A stretch of DNA of 64,000 bases from Streptomyces halstedii (GCA_000720535.1 JOAZ01000001.1:124001-188000), one strand, 5' to 3'. Shown: positions 17,409-25,648, counted from the stretch's first letter. Notes: generated by a model from the sequence alone, not told the origin. Numbers and translations are program-made.

Positions 17409-18086
17409 TCAGGTGCCGGACGACTCCTGGCGGACCGACAGCAGGTCTTCCAACTGTTCCTCGCGCGCCTGGGCGGCCACGAACAGCAGCTCGTCACCGG
17501 GCTCCAGGGTCTCCTCCGTGCTCGGCGTCAGGACGCGCGGACCCCGGATGATGGTGACCAGCGAGGTGTCCTCCGGCCAGGCCACGTCACCGACCCGGGT
17601 GCCGGCCAGCGCCGACTCCGGGGGCAGGGTGAGTTCCACCAGGTTGGCGTCGCCGTGGCTGAAGCGCAGCAGCCGGACCAGATCGCCGACGCTCACCGCC
17701 TCCTCGACCAGCGCGGACATCAGACGCGGCGTGGAGACCGCGACGTCCACCCCCCAGGACTCGTTGAACAGCCACTCGTTCTTGGGGTTGTTGACCCGGG
17801 CCACGACCCGGGGGACGCCGTACTCGGTCTTGGCGAGCAGCGAGACGACCAGGTTGACCTTGTCGTCGCCGGTCGCGGCGATCACGACGTTGCACCGCTG
17901 GAGCGCCGCCTCGTCGAGCGAGGTGATCTCACACGCGTCCGCGAGCAGCCACTCGGCCATCGGCACCCGCTCCACCGAGATGGCGGTGGGCGCCTTGTCG
18001 ATCAGCAGCACCTCGTGCCCGTTCTCCAGGAGCTCGGCGGCGATGGAACGCCCCACCGCACCCGCCCCGGCAATCGACACGCGCAT
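17409..18086 (-). CDS. TrkA-family potassium uptake regulatory protein (RCK), second of pair
   Basis: Cytosolic RCK protein of 225 residues that gates a potassium channel in response to nucleotides. The N-terminal Rossmann fold has GAGAVGRSIAAEL and an acidic residue in LLIDKAP; the C-terminal TrkA_C region includes VGDVAWPEDTSLVTIIRG and EPGDELLFVA. Resembles the mycobacterial CeoB/CeoC pair. It shares one base with the stop of the upstream paralogue (TGATG), so the two are translated together and may form a heteromer. A Trk/Ktr membrane subunit is not encoded nearby. Confidence 0.92.
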   Translation of the reverse strand: MRVSIAGAGAVGRSIAAELLENGHEVLLIDKAPTAISVERVPMAEWLLADACEITSLDEAALQRCNVVIAATGDDKVNLVVSLLAKTEYGVPRVVARVNNPKNEWLFNESWGVDVAVSTPRLMSALVEEAVSVGDLVRLLRFSHGDANLVELTLPPESALAGTRVGDVAWPEDTSLVTIIRGPRVLTPSTEETLEPGDELLFVAAQAREEQLEDLLSVRQESSGT

Positions 18087-18754
18087 CAGTGACCGCCCTC
18101 CTCGGGACCCTCGGCGAAGGCCTCCTCGACCTGCGCGATCTCGTCCGTACGCATCATCACGTGAACCAGATCACCGTCCTGGAGCACCGTCTGCGACGTC
18201 GGCAGTATGGCCTCGCCCAGGCGGGTGAGGAAGGCGACACGGACGCCCGTCTCCTCCTGCAACGTACTGATCTTGTGGCCGATCCAGGACGGCGTGGTGT
18301 GGACCTCGGCGAGCTGCACACCACCGCTCGGGTCCCGCCACAGCGGCTCGGCGCCCGACGGCAGCAGCCGCCGCAGCATCTGGTCGGCCGTCCAGCGGAC
18401 GGTGGCCACGGTGGGGATACCGAGACGCTGGTAGACCTCGGCGCGGCGGGGGTCGTAGATGCGCGCGGCGACGTTCTCGATGCCGAACGTCTCGCGGGCC
18501 ACCCGGGCCGCGATGATGTTGGAGTTGTCGCCGCTGCTCACCGCGGCGAACGCTCCGGCCTCCTCGATCCCCGCCTCACGCAGGGTGTCCTGGTCGAAGC
18601 CGACACCGCTGACGCGCCGGCCGCCGAACCCGGAACCGAGGCGGCGGAAGGCCGTGGGGTCCTGGTCGATCACGGCGACCGTGTGCCCCTGCTCCTCCAG
18701 AGTCTGTGCGAGAGCGGCTCCGACGCGCCCGCAGCCCATGATGACGATGTGCAC
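18086..18754 (-). CDS. TrkA-family potassium uptake regulatory protein (RCK), first of pair
   Basis: RCK protein of 222 residues. TrkA_N has GCGRVGAALAQTL for nucleotide binding and the acidic VIDQDP; TrkA_C covers about 130-215 (GHKISTLQEETGVRVAFLTR, LQDGDLVHVMM). First gene of a two-gene operon with the paralogue downstream. A KimA-like transporter lies divergently across a 482-bp gap, which makes a shared role in potassium homeostasis plausible. Confidence 0.92.
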   Translation of the reverse strand: MHIVIMGCGRVGAALAQTLEEQGHTVAVIDQDPTAFRRLGSGFGGRRVSGVGFDQDTLREAGIEEAGAFAAVSSGDNSNIIAARVARETFGIENVAARIYDPRRAEVYQRLGIPTVATVRWTADQMLRRLLPSGAEPLWRDPSGGVQLAEVHTTPSWIGHKISTLQEETGVRVAFLTRLGEAILPTSQTVLQDGDLVHVMMRTDEIAQVEEAFAEGPEEGGH

Positions 18755-19236
18755 CTCGCGCCTACCTCGCAGTCCTGGTCGTCGGGATGACCTGCGAAAA
18801 CACCCTGCTCACACTTCTCTCTCAGCTTGCGGGGCAGAACAGTGGGCCGACCGTCTTCGGGGTCGCCGGGGATGAGCTTATGCGGCTGCGCGTCCGCCGA
18901 CTCATCCGCGTGCGCGTACGACGTGTCCTCGCAGGTGCGGGCGGGGGCGCGGGCGGGGTGCGGAGGGGAAACGGGCGGGGGTGAGGCCGCCCGCGGAGTC
19001 CGCTCCGGCACCGCTCGGCCCTGGTACCGGATCCGGCGACGGTTCAGGCGACGGACCTGGCTCGGACCGGGGCTCGGCCTGGCCGGATCCGGGCTCGGCC
19101 GACCGCCTCCACCGCAAAAATTCCGTTAAGGATTTCATGGACTTTTGCGGTGACGACGGGTAATTATGAAGGTTTTCCTGGCTTTGGGAGGGTGGTGGCC
19201 CGTCTGCCCCTCCCCGCACCGCTTACGATCCTCAGC
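18755..19236. other. Divergent intergenic region, trkA pair / KimA-like gene
   Basis: 482 bp without a credible gene. It must hold the promoters for both directions. Most is GC-rich with GGATCCGGG/GGGCTCGGCC-like short repeats (about 19020-19105), then it becomes AT-rich next to the transporter gene, where the hairpin listed separately lies. Confidence 0.6.
19110..19152 (+). promoter_or_regulatory. Stem-loop in the KimA-like gene leader
   Basis: CACCGCAAAA (19110-19119) pairs perfectly with TTTTGCGGTG (19143-19152). The 23-nt loop is unusually AT-rich and holds a smaller partial stem (AAATTCC with GGATTT). It lies 85 bp before the GTG start. It could be a leader RNA element or a protein operator. 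It is too short for the known c-di-AMP (ydaO) riboswitch. Confidence 0.4.
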
Positions 19237-21276
19237 GTGTCCAAATTGACCGACGTTCCGAAACGGATCCTGATCGGCCGGGCGCTGCGCAGCGACAGGC
19301 TGGGGGAGACGCTCCTTCCGAAGCGCATCGCGCTCCCCGTGTTCGCGTCCGACCCGCTGTCCTCGGTGGCGTACGCACCCGGAGAAGTCCTCCTCGTGCT
19401 GTCCATCGCGGGCGTTTCGGCGTACCGCTTCAGCCCGTGGATCGCGGTGGCCGTCGTGGTGCTCATGTTCACGGTCGTCGCCTCGTACCGGCAGAACGTC
19501 CGCGAGTACCCGAGCGGCGGCGGCGACTACGAGGTCGCCAACACCAACCTCGGGCCCAAGGCCGGCCTGACCGTCGCCAGCGCCCTCCTCGTCGACTACG
19601 TCCTCACCGTCGCCGTGTCGATCTCCTCCGGCGTCGAGAACCTCGGCTCCGCCATCCCCTTCGTCGTCGAACACAAGACGTTCTGCGCCGTCGGCGCCAT
19701 CGTGCTGCTCACCCTGATGAACCTGCGCGGGGTCAAGGAGTCCGGGAAGCTCTTCGCCATCCCGACGTACCTGTTCGTGGCGGGCGTCTTCATCATGATC
19801 ATCTGGGGGGCGTTCCGGGGACTGGTCCTCGGGGACACCATGCACGCGCCGACCTCGGACTACGAGATCAGGCCCGAGCACCAGGGGCTCGCCGGCTTCG
19901 CCCTCGTCTTCCTGCTGCTGCGGGCGTTCTCCTCCGGCTGCGCGGCGCTCACCGGCGTCGAGGCGATCAGCAACGGCGTGCCCGCCTTCCGCAAGCCGAA
20001 GAGCAAGAACGCCGCCACCACGCTCGCCGCGATGGGACTGCTCGCCGTCACCATGTTCTGCGGCATCATCGCCCTCGCCATGGCCACCGACGTGAAGATG
20101 GCCCAGAACCCGGCGACGGACCTGATCCACAACGGTTCCCCGGTCGGCGGGGCCTTCGTCCAGGACCCGGTGATCTCCCAGGTCGCCGCGGCGGTCTTCG
20201 GCGACGGCTCGTTCTTCTTCGTCCTGCTGGCCGCGGCGACCGCGCTGGTGCTCTTCCTCGCCGCCAACACCGCCTACAACGGCTTCCCGCTGCTCGGCTC
20301 CATCCTGGCCCAGGACCGCTACCTGCCACGCCAGTTGCACACCCGCGGCGACCGGCTGGCCTTCTCCAACGGCATCGTGCTGCTCGCCGGCGCCGCGATC
20401 CTGCTCGTATGGGTCTACGGGGCGGACTCGACGCGGCTCATCCAGCTGTACATCGTCGGCGTCTTCGTCTCCTTCACCCTCAGCCAGACCGGCATGGTGC
20501 GGCACTGGAACCGCCACCTGCGGACCGAGCGCGACCCGGCGCGGCGCCGCCACATGATGCGCTCGCGGGCGATCAACACGTTCGGCGCCTTCTTCACCGG
20601 GCTGGTCCTGGTCGTCGTCCTGGCCACCAAGTTCAGCCACGGCGCCTGGGTCGCGCTGCTCGGCATGGTCATCTTCTTCGGCACGATGACCGCGATCCGC
20701 AAGCACTACGACCGTGTCGCCGAGGAGATCGCGGCGCCCGACACCCCGGCCGACGACAGCATCCGGCCCTCGCGCGTGCACTCGATCGTCCTGGTCTCCA
20801 AGCTCCACCGGCCCACGCTCCGCGCCCTGGCCTACGCCAAGCTGGTGCGCTCCGACCAACTGGAGGCGCTCTCCATCAGCGTCGACGCGGCCGACACGAA
20901 GGCACTCCGCGAGGACTGGGAGCGGCGGGGCATCGACATCCCGCTGAAGATCCTCGACTCGCCCTACCGCGAGGTGACCCGGCCGGTCATCGACTACGTG
21001 AAGGCGCTGCGCAAGGACCGCCCGCGCGACGTGGTCAGCGTCTACATCCCCGAGTACGTCGTCGGGCACTGGTACGAACACCTGCTGCACAACCAGAGCG
21101 CCCTGCGCCTGAAGGGCAGGCTGCTCTTCACTCCGGGGGTGATGGTCACCTCGGTTCCGTACCAGCTGGAGTCCTCGGAGGCGGCGAAGCTGCGGGCCAG
21201 GAGGCGCGCGAACTGGACGGCGCCGGGATCGGTGCGGCGCGGTCCGGTGGAACGGCGTCACAAGGAGCCGCGCTGA
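19237..21276 (+). CDS. KimA-like potassium importer (APC superfamily)
   Basis: Membrane transporter of 679 residues. About twelve helices occupy residues 40-480; the N-terminal FASDPLSSVAYAPGE matches the KimA/KUP-like branch of the APC superfamily, and a cytoplasmic C-terminal domain of about 190 residues follows (HSIVLVSKLHRPTLRALAYA, then YIPEYVVGHWYEHLLHNQ). Bacillus KimA is a proton/potassium symporter inhibited by c-di-AMP. Older annotation would be amino-acid permease. The GTG at 19237 precedes SKLTDVPKRILIGR, the usual start; upstream codons are in the leader. Nearby kdp and trkA genes support potassium transport. Confidence 0.85.
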   Translation: MSKLTDVPKRILIGRALRSDRLGETLLPKRIALPVFASDPLSSVAYAPGEVLLVLSIAGVSAYRFSPWIAVAVVVLMFTVVASYRQNVREYPSGGGDYEVANTNLGPKAGLTVASALLVDYVLTVAVSISSGVENLGSAIPFVVEHKTFCAVGAIVLLTLMNLRGVKESGKLFAIPTYLFVAGVFIMIIWGAFRGLVLGDTMHAPTSDYEIRPEHQGLAGFALVFLLLRAFSSGCAALTGVEAISNGVPAFRKPKSKNAATTLAAMGLLAVTMFCGIIALAMATDVKMAQNPATDLIHNGSPVGGAFVQDPVISQVAAAVFGDGSFFFVLLAAATALVLFLAANTAYNGFPLLGSILAQDRYLPRQLHTRGDRLAFSNGIVLLAGAAILLVWVYGADSTRLIQLYIVGVFVSFTLSQTGMVRHWNRHLRTERDPARRRHMMRSRAINTFGAFFTGLVLVVVLATKFSHGAWVALLGMVIFFGTMTAIRKHYDRVAEEIAAPDTPADDSIRPSRVHSIVLVSKLHRPTLRALAYAKLVRSDQLEALSISVDAADTKALREDWERRGIDIPLKILDSPYREVTRPVIDYVKALRKDRPRDVVSVYIPEYVVGHWYEHLLHNQSALRLKGRLLFTPGVMVTSVPYQLESSEAAKLRARRRANWTAPGSVRRGPVERRHKEPR

Positions 21277-21315
21277 GCGCGGGACGGCGACGAGAGGCAG
21301 CCGGAGGGGAAGCCG

Positions 21316-21381
21316 GGGCGGGGTGTGCTCTACGAGCGGGCGGGGTGTGCGCCACGAGCGGGGCAGGCATGCTCCACGAGT
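21316..21381 (+). repeat. Three 22-bp tandem repeats after the KimA-like gene
   Basis: Units 21316-21337, 21338-21359 and 21360-21381, each ending in (C/T)ACGAG(C/T); CCACGAGCAG recurs further on. They lie in the 267-bp gap before the methyltransferase gene. Confidence 0.85.
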
Positions 21382-21543
21382 AGGTGCCGCCGCACGGCCA
21401 CTCCACGAGCAGAGGCCGCCGCACCCCGGACGGGGCTGACGCGGGGGCCCTCGCCGTGGTAAAAGGCCGGCTGCCTTCCACGTAGACTGGTGGGCTGTTG
21501 TCCGGCCGTACCCGCTTGACCCGATCACTGGAGCCACCCCCTC

Positions 21544-22887
21544 ATGCAGAACGAATCCACCCCGTCGCCGGCCGGGGAGTCGCTGGTCGGCCGGGAGTAC
21601 GAGGTCGAGGTCGGCCCCGTCGCCCACGGCGGCCACTGCATCGCGCGTACGGCGGAGGGCCAGGTCCTCTTCGTACGCCACACCCTGCCCGGCGAGAAGG
21701 TCGTCGCCCGGGTCACCGAGGGGGAGAGCGACTCGCGGTTCCTGCGCGCCGACGCCGTCACGGTCCTCGACGCGTCCAAGGACCGGGTCGAGGCCCCGTG
21801 CCCGTACGCCGGCCCCGGCAAGTGCGGCGGCTGCGACTGGCAGCACGCCAAGCCGGGCGCCCAGCGCCGCCTCAAGGGCGAGGTGATCACCGAGCAGCTC
21901 CAGCGCCTCGCGGGCCTCACCCCGGAGGAGGCCGGCTGGGACGGCACGGTCATGCCGGCCGAGGGCGACAAGCTCCCGCCGGGCGAGGTCCCGGCGTGGC
22001 GCACCCGCGTCCAGTACGCGATCGACGCGGACGGCCTGGCCGGACTGCGCAAGCACCGCTCGCACGAGGTCCAGCCGATCGACCACTGCCTGATCGCCGC
22101 GCCCGGCGTCTCCGAGCTCGGCATCGAGAAGCAGGACTGGCCGCAGATGGCCACGGTGGAGGCCATCTCCGCCACCGGTTCCCACGACCGCCAGGTCATC
22201 CTGACCCCGCGCGAGGGCGGCCGGCTCCCGCTGGTCGAGCTGGACAAGCCGGTCTCCGTGCTCCGCGTCGACGAGAAGGACGGCGGTGTCCACCGCGTCC
22301 ACGGCCGCGCCTTCGTCCGCGAGCGCGCCGACGACCGCACCTACCGCGTCGGCTCCGGCGGCTTCTGGCAGGTCCACCCGCAGGCGGCCGACACCCTGGT
22401 CCGCGCGGTCATGCAGGGCCTGCTGCCGCGCAAGAACGACATGGCACTCGACCTCTACTGCGGCGTCGGCCTCTTCGCCGGCGCCATCGGCCAGCGGATC
22501 GGCGAGAAGGGCGCGGTCCTGGGCATCGAGTCCGGCAAGCGCGCGGTCGAGGACGCCCGGCACAACCTGAAGGACCTCGACCGGGTCCGCATCGAGCACG
22601 GCAAGGTCGACCAGGTCCTGCCGCGCACGGGCATCACGGAATGCGACCTGATCGTCCTGGACCCGCCCCGCGCGGGCGCCGGCAAGGCGACGGTGAAGCA
22701 CCTGTCCTCGCTGGGGGCACGCCGCATCGCGTACGTGGCATGCGACCCGGCGGCGCTGGCACGTGACCTCGCGTACTTCAGGGACGGGGGATACCGGGTG
22801 CGGACGCTGCGGGCGTTCGACCTGTTTCCGATGACTTCGCACGTGGAGTGCGTGGCGATTCTGGAGCCGGCGGCGAAGGGCCTTTGA
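21544..22887 (+). CDS. 23S rRNA (uracil-5)-methyltransferase, RlmCD/TrmA family
   Basis: SAM-dependent RNA m5U methyltransferase of 447 residues. An N-terminal TRAM domain (about 15-75) is followed by an Fe-S type cysteine group CPYAGPGKCGGCDW, the SAM motif LDLYCGVGLFAG, LDPPRAGAG, and the catalytic Cys400 in YVACDPAALARDL. The C-terminal Glu lies in HVECVAILEP. Which uridine is modified cannot be told. The 3' end is the left boundary of a genomic island: a diverged copy of the last 70 bp, including the stop, recurs at 38962-39036, so the present C-terminus was probably supplied by the element. Confidence 0.92.
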   Translation: MQNESTPSPAGESLVGREYEVEVGPVAHGGHCIARTAEGQVLFVRHTLPGEKVVARVTEGESDSRFLRADAVTVLDASKDRVEAPCPYAGPGKCGGCDWQHAKPGAQRRLKGEVITEQLQRLAGLTPEEAGWDGTVMPAEGDKLPPGEVPAWRTRVQYAIDADGLAGLRKHRSHEVQPIDHCLIAAPGVSELGIEKQDWPQMATVEAISATGSHDRQVILTPREGGRLPLVELDKPVSVLRVDEKDGGVHRVHGRAFVRERADDRTYRVGSGGFWQVHPQAADTLVRAVMQGLLPRKNDMALDLYCGVGLFAGAIGQRIGEKGAVLGIESGKRAVEDARHNLKDLDRVRIEHGKVDQVLPRTGITECDLIVLDPPRAGAGKATVKHLSSLGARRIAYVACDPAALARDLAYFRDGGYRVRTLRAFDLFPMTSHVECVAILEPAAKGL

Positions 22888-22890
22888 CCT
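22819..22890 (+). repeat. Left attachment-site repeat (attL, inside methyltransferase gene)
   Basis: The last part of the methyltransferase gene, encoding DLFPMTSHVECVAILEPAAK plus GL and the stop, with TGACCTG just after. It aligns with 38962-39033 without gaps, with roughly three quarters of positions matching; the longest shared runs include TTCCGATGAC and GTGGAGTGCGT. Confidence 0.8.
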
Positions 22891-23039
22891 GCCGCTTTGC
22901 ATTTCAGGTGGTTAGCTCGACCTGTTTTCGCTCGCGGAATGCGTCGACTGAGGTTCGCTTATGCAGAACGCTCTGAGCTGCAGGTCCAAGGGCCGGTGTG
23001 GGTCTCGCGGCGGCGTGGCGATGCGCAATGCAGAATTTT

Positions 23040-23058
23040 TGACGCTCGGGTGACGCTC
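23040..23058 (+). repeat. Left pair of arm-type repeats TGACGCTC
   Basis: TGACGCTC at 23040-23047 and 23051-23058, start-to-start 11 bp. The same pair with the same spacing occurs at the right end (38870 and 38881). This is the arrangement expected of integrase arm-binding sites. Confidence 0.65.
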
Positions 23059-23253
23059 GAATATCGGAAGCCTCAACCTCGGACCTCTGCGGCCCTGGGC
23101 GGCAGACCGGGGCCGTCGGCGCGGGGCAAGGACTCAAGTTCGGGGGGCGACTGCACTCCGCCAGCGGCGGTGCGTGCTGCTACCTCGTCGCACGCACCTC
23201 GGAACCCGAGACCGCGGCCCGACCGGACCACGAAGGACGGCGTCGTGATCCGA

Positions 23254-23297
23254 GGTATGAGTGTCTGGTATTCGCCTCCCAGATACCAGTCCGGTAT
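23254..23297. promoter_or_regulatory. Operator of the RHH/Doc operon
   Basis: Four GGTAT half-sites: 23254-23258, 23267-23271, inverted ATACC at 23283-23287, and 23293-23297. The longest dyad is CTGGTAT (23265-23271) with ATACCAG (23283-23289). The last half-site ends 9 bp before the antitoxin ATG, fitting autorepression by the ribbon-helix-helix antitoxin. Confidence 0.65.
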
Positions 23298-23306
23298 CAT
23301 TCCTGT

Positions 23307-23501
23307 ATGGCGATGACACTGCGACTCCCCGAAGACCTTGACGCGAAACTCACCGAGCGGGCTCGTCGGGAGGGTCGCAGCAAGCAGGAACTTGCCATCG
23401 AGGCCATCCGTGACGCCCAGCACCGGGCCGAGCTGAAGGTCGACGACGTCCTGGCTGAGCTGATGGACAGCGATGCGGAGATCCTGGACTACCTGAAGTG
23501 A
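23307..23501 (+). CDS. Ribbon-helix-helix antitoxin
   Basis: Antitoxin of 64 residues. The first 40 form a ribbon-helix-helix DNA-binding unit (MTLRLPEDLDAKLTERARRE then GRSKQELAIEAI), and the acidic C-terminal part (VDDVLAELMDSDAEILDYLK) should bind and neutralise the toxin encoded next. The toxin start overlaps its stop (GTGA). The gene sits directly behind a multi-half-site operator. First gene inside the island from the methyltransferase side. Confidence 0.85.
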   Translation: MAMTLRLPEDLDAKLTERARREGRSKQELAIEAIRDAQHRAELKVDDVLAELMDSDAEILDYLK

Positions 23502-23890
23502 TCCAAGTGCGCTACATCCATATCGACGAGATCCTGGCCATCGCTCACGCAGTCAACGATACCGAGCACAGCGTGCGTGACATGGGACTCTTGGTGTCAG
23601 CGATCGAACGGCCCCGGACGAACGTGTTCGGGGCCGAGCTGTATCCCACGCTGCACGAGAAGGCGGCGGCACTGCTGCACTCCGTCGCTCGCAATCACGC
23701 GCTGATCGACGGCAACAAGCGCACCGCCTGGCTTGCCATGCGTGTCTTTCTGCGGTTCAACGGCGTCAGCGCCAGTACCGCCCCGCCACCCGTCTCCGTG
23801 GCTGGCCCGTTCGTCGAGGAAGTCGCGCAGGACAACATCGATGTACCGGCTATTGCCAAGCGCCTGTCGGCCTGGTTCCCCGCTTCCTGA
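23498..23890 (+). CDS. doc: Doc-family toxin (Fic fold)
   Basis: Toxin of 130 residues. The Fic/Doc motif is intact: HALIDGNKRTAW with His67, Asp71, Asn73, Lys74 and Arg75. Doc proteins phosphorylate elongation factor EF-Tu and stop translation. The FIC domain covers most of the protein; length is typical of Doc (about 125). Coupled to the antitoxin by a GTGA overlap. A GTG 9 bp further in is an alternative start. A 30-codon relic of a close paralogue lies at 42777-42869. Confidence 0.88.
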   Translation: MIQVRYIHIDEILAIAHAVNDTEHSVRDMGLLVSAIERPRTNVFGAELYPTLHEKAAALLHSVARNHALIDGNKRTAWLAMRVFLRFNGVSASTAPPPVSVAGPFVEEVAQDNIDVPAIAKRLSAWFPAS

Positions 23891-24345
23891 CGTTCGACGT
23901 CGTGGGTACGGGACGGAATGAGGTTCTGGGAGCGGTGCTGGCTCCTGGCAGTCCGCCGGGGGACTGACCCGTTCGTTCAGCGGGTGGATTCCTATGCTTT
24001 CGCGAGACGGGGCAGTGGGCCGGCGTGGCGCGAGAATGGCGTCCCACGCGCCTTCCCGTTTGGGCGGCTGAGGTCCACATTGGCTACGGCGGTCTCTTCC
24101 CAACCAAGGTTCCTGCGGGCACAACTCGGGCGCGCAGGTGCGCCCGGACGAGGACTCGTGCGTCGGTGACGCGGTCGGGGCCCTCGTCGGTGGCCTCGGC
24201 GAAGAAGGAGGGCATCCTTTCGCCCTCCGATTGCCGAGCAGCCGCGGAGAACCGTGCGGCGCACGTCGGCGGCGAACGGCCCGTCGTAGGAGGCAGGGCC
24301 GTGCGGCTCCGTGGCCGATGCCACGAAGCCGCACGGTGGTTACCG
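23891..24345. other. Decayed stretch where an integrase gene would be expected
   Basis: 455 bp with no convincing gene. In many Streptomyces integrating elements the integrase follows the excisionase gene on the same strand and lies next to the attachment site, which would be here. Only the 43-codon open frame listed separately shows any coding-like codon use. Confidence 0.5.
24084..24215 (-). CDS. Possible small protein or gene fragment
   Basis: Open frame of 43 codons starting MPSFFAEATDEGPDRVTDAR. The first 17 codons all end in G or C, as in real Streptomyces genes; later codons do so less often. The ribosome site (GCGAAAGG) is too close to the ATG. It lies 130 bp downstream of the excisionase-like gene on the same strand. 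Either a small gene or the remnant of a larger one; unrecognised. Confidence 0.25.
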   Translation of the reverse strand: MPSFFAEATDEGPDRVTDARVLVRAHLRARVVPAGTLVGKRPP

Positions 24346-24582
24346 TCAGAAGCCGACGCTCGGATCGTCCGTGTCCTCTTCCGGGTCCACGCTGTACAGC
24401 GGGCGGTCCTCGATCCCCAGGGCGCGCATCAGCTCGCTGGTCGGAATCCTGTACCTACGTCCGATGCGGAGGACGGGGCAGGGGAACTCGTGCTCGCGGA
24501 TCAGCCGGTACGCGGTCGTTGAGCCGATTCCGAGTGCTCGGGCCGCCGTGCGCAAATCCACTGCGACGGGCAGATCGAACAT
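24346..24582 (-). CDS. Excisionase-like helix-turn-helix protein
   Basis: DNA-binding protein of 78 residues. It has the MerR/AlpA-type winged helix of excisionases: LRTAARALGIGSTTAYRLIR, then FPCPVLRIGRRYRIPTSELM. An acidic tail follows. Xis proteins of this type direct integrase-mediated excision and are encoded beside the integrase in Streptomyces integrating elements; here no integrase gene is found. The 255-residue gene is upstream on the same strand, 35 bp away. Confidence 0.78.
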   Translation of the reverse strand: MFDLPVAVDLRTAARALGIGSTTAYRLIREHEFPCPVLRIGRRYRIPTSELMRALGIEDRPLYSVDPEEDTDDPSVGF

Positions 24583-24617
24583 CTCCGTGAAACTGAGGCA
24601 GCCCTCTGCCGGGTCCT

Positions 24618-25385
24618 TCACCCTCGCCTCCCCGCAGGGCGAACCGGCCGGGTGTCCGCGCGGCGCCCGGGTCGTCGCCTCTTCCCGGGGCTGTGTCCCG
24701 CCGAGCGGTCCTGCGACCCGTCGTCGGTGTCGATGAAGATTCCCTGTCGGCGCAGATGCTCCGGGCGCACCCGGAAACGTAGCGGTGCGCACAGCCCGTC
24801 CGGGTCGTCCGGACGGTCGACCCGGATGTCCAGGCTCTCCGCCGCCGGAGCGTCCGCCTCCTCGCCGGACGAAGTGAGAGCGTGCTCCCCGGTGATGCGC
24901 TCGATCTGGGTGGAGGGAAGCTCCCGCAACCCTTCCCGGGCGAGATGCCACGCCCTGGCGCGCGCCGCGTGCAGCAGGGAGGAGTCGGTGAGACAGCTCG
25001 CGCCGTCCCGATCCGCCAGCTTCTCCAGGAGAGCCAGGACCATCTCGGCCTCCACGTCCGACCGGTCGGCCCGCAGGCGCGTGCAGACCCGGTGGACCGT
25101 CCCGGTCAACCGGGGCAGGGCCAGCCAGATCGCCAGGAGTTTCCCCGTGCTGTCTGGAGTCAGGTCGCTCTGCGCCGTGCGGATGACCTCCTTCCAGACC
25201 GCCGTGGCGAACTGCGGGTCGGAGCCGGGGCCGTACAAGGCCTCGTGCGTCTCGGTGGCGGTCAGCCGGACCGGATTGGCCTCGCCGGCGTCCGTGGGGA
25301 TGAGCACGAAGACCGCGTCACTGGTCTGGGGATCGTCGAAGTGCCGCCTCACCGAGGCGAACGCACTACTGTGCGGGGGATACAT
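24618..25385 (-). CDS. Hypothetical protein of integrating elements
   Basis: Protein of 255 residues that I cannot assign. Its position just upstream of the excisionase gene is common in actinobacterial elements. The N-terminus (MYPPHSSAFASVRRHFDDPQ) leads into a mostly helical body (about 60-170, with LLAIWLALPRLTGTVHRVC and DVEAEMVLALLEKLADRD), an acidic linker, and a basic tail (GKRRRPGRRADTRPVRPAG). The body is reminiscent of sigma-factor-like helices but no motif is decisive. The ATG 25385 has GAGAGGA upstream; the frame is open for 35 further codons. Confidence 0.7.
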   Translation of the reverse strand: MYPPHSSAFASVRRHFDDPQTSDAVFVLIPTDAGEANPVRLTATETHEALYGPGSDPQFATAVWKEVIRTAQSDLTPDSTGKLLAIWLALPRLTGTVHRVCTRLRADRSDVEAEMVLALLEKLADRDGASCLTDSSLLHAARARAWHLAREGLRELPSTQIERITGEHALTSSGEEADAPAAESLDIRVDRPDDPDGLCAPLRFRVRPEHLRRQGIFIDTDDGSQDRSAGHSPGKRRRPGRRADTRPVRPAGRRG

Positions 25386-25648
25386 CAGGAAATGTCCTCT
25401 CTTTGGGCTGCGGGAACCTGAGTCCGGAGGTGCTGGAGATACCGAGATGCTGGACGAGGTGGGTCCTGCGGTGGGGACGTACCGCCTCATATCCGCGTCA
25501 AGCGAAGACGAGTCCCACCAGCCTCACTTTGATGCGTGAACATGCGGTAGTGGTCTTCTCGACCAGGTAACGCTGCCTTTGACCACGAGCGTGTAACAAG
25601 CGAGGCAGTCAGGCCGCGAGCTCGCCGGTGACGGAATACGCGAGGCGG

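Noticed and set aside
19110-19152. c-di-AMP (ydaO) riboswitch before the KimA-like gene
   Set aside because: The structured region is far too short and the conserved riboswitch core is not visible; it is retained only as an unassigned hairpin.
19135-22902. Minus-strand open frame of 1255 codons opposite the KimA-like and methyltransferase genes
   Set aside because: Antisense shadow of two clear genes with repetitive charged composition and no motif.
22888-23306. tRNA gene as the island's attachment site
   Set aside because: No cloverleaf or GTTCGAATC-type T-loop was found near either end; the duplicated sequence is the methyltransferase 3' end.
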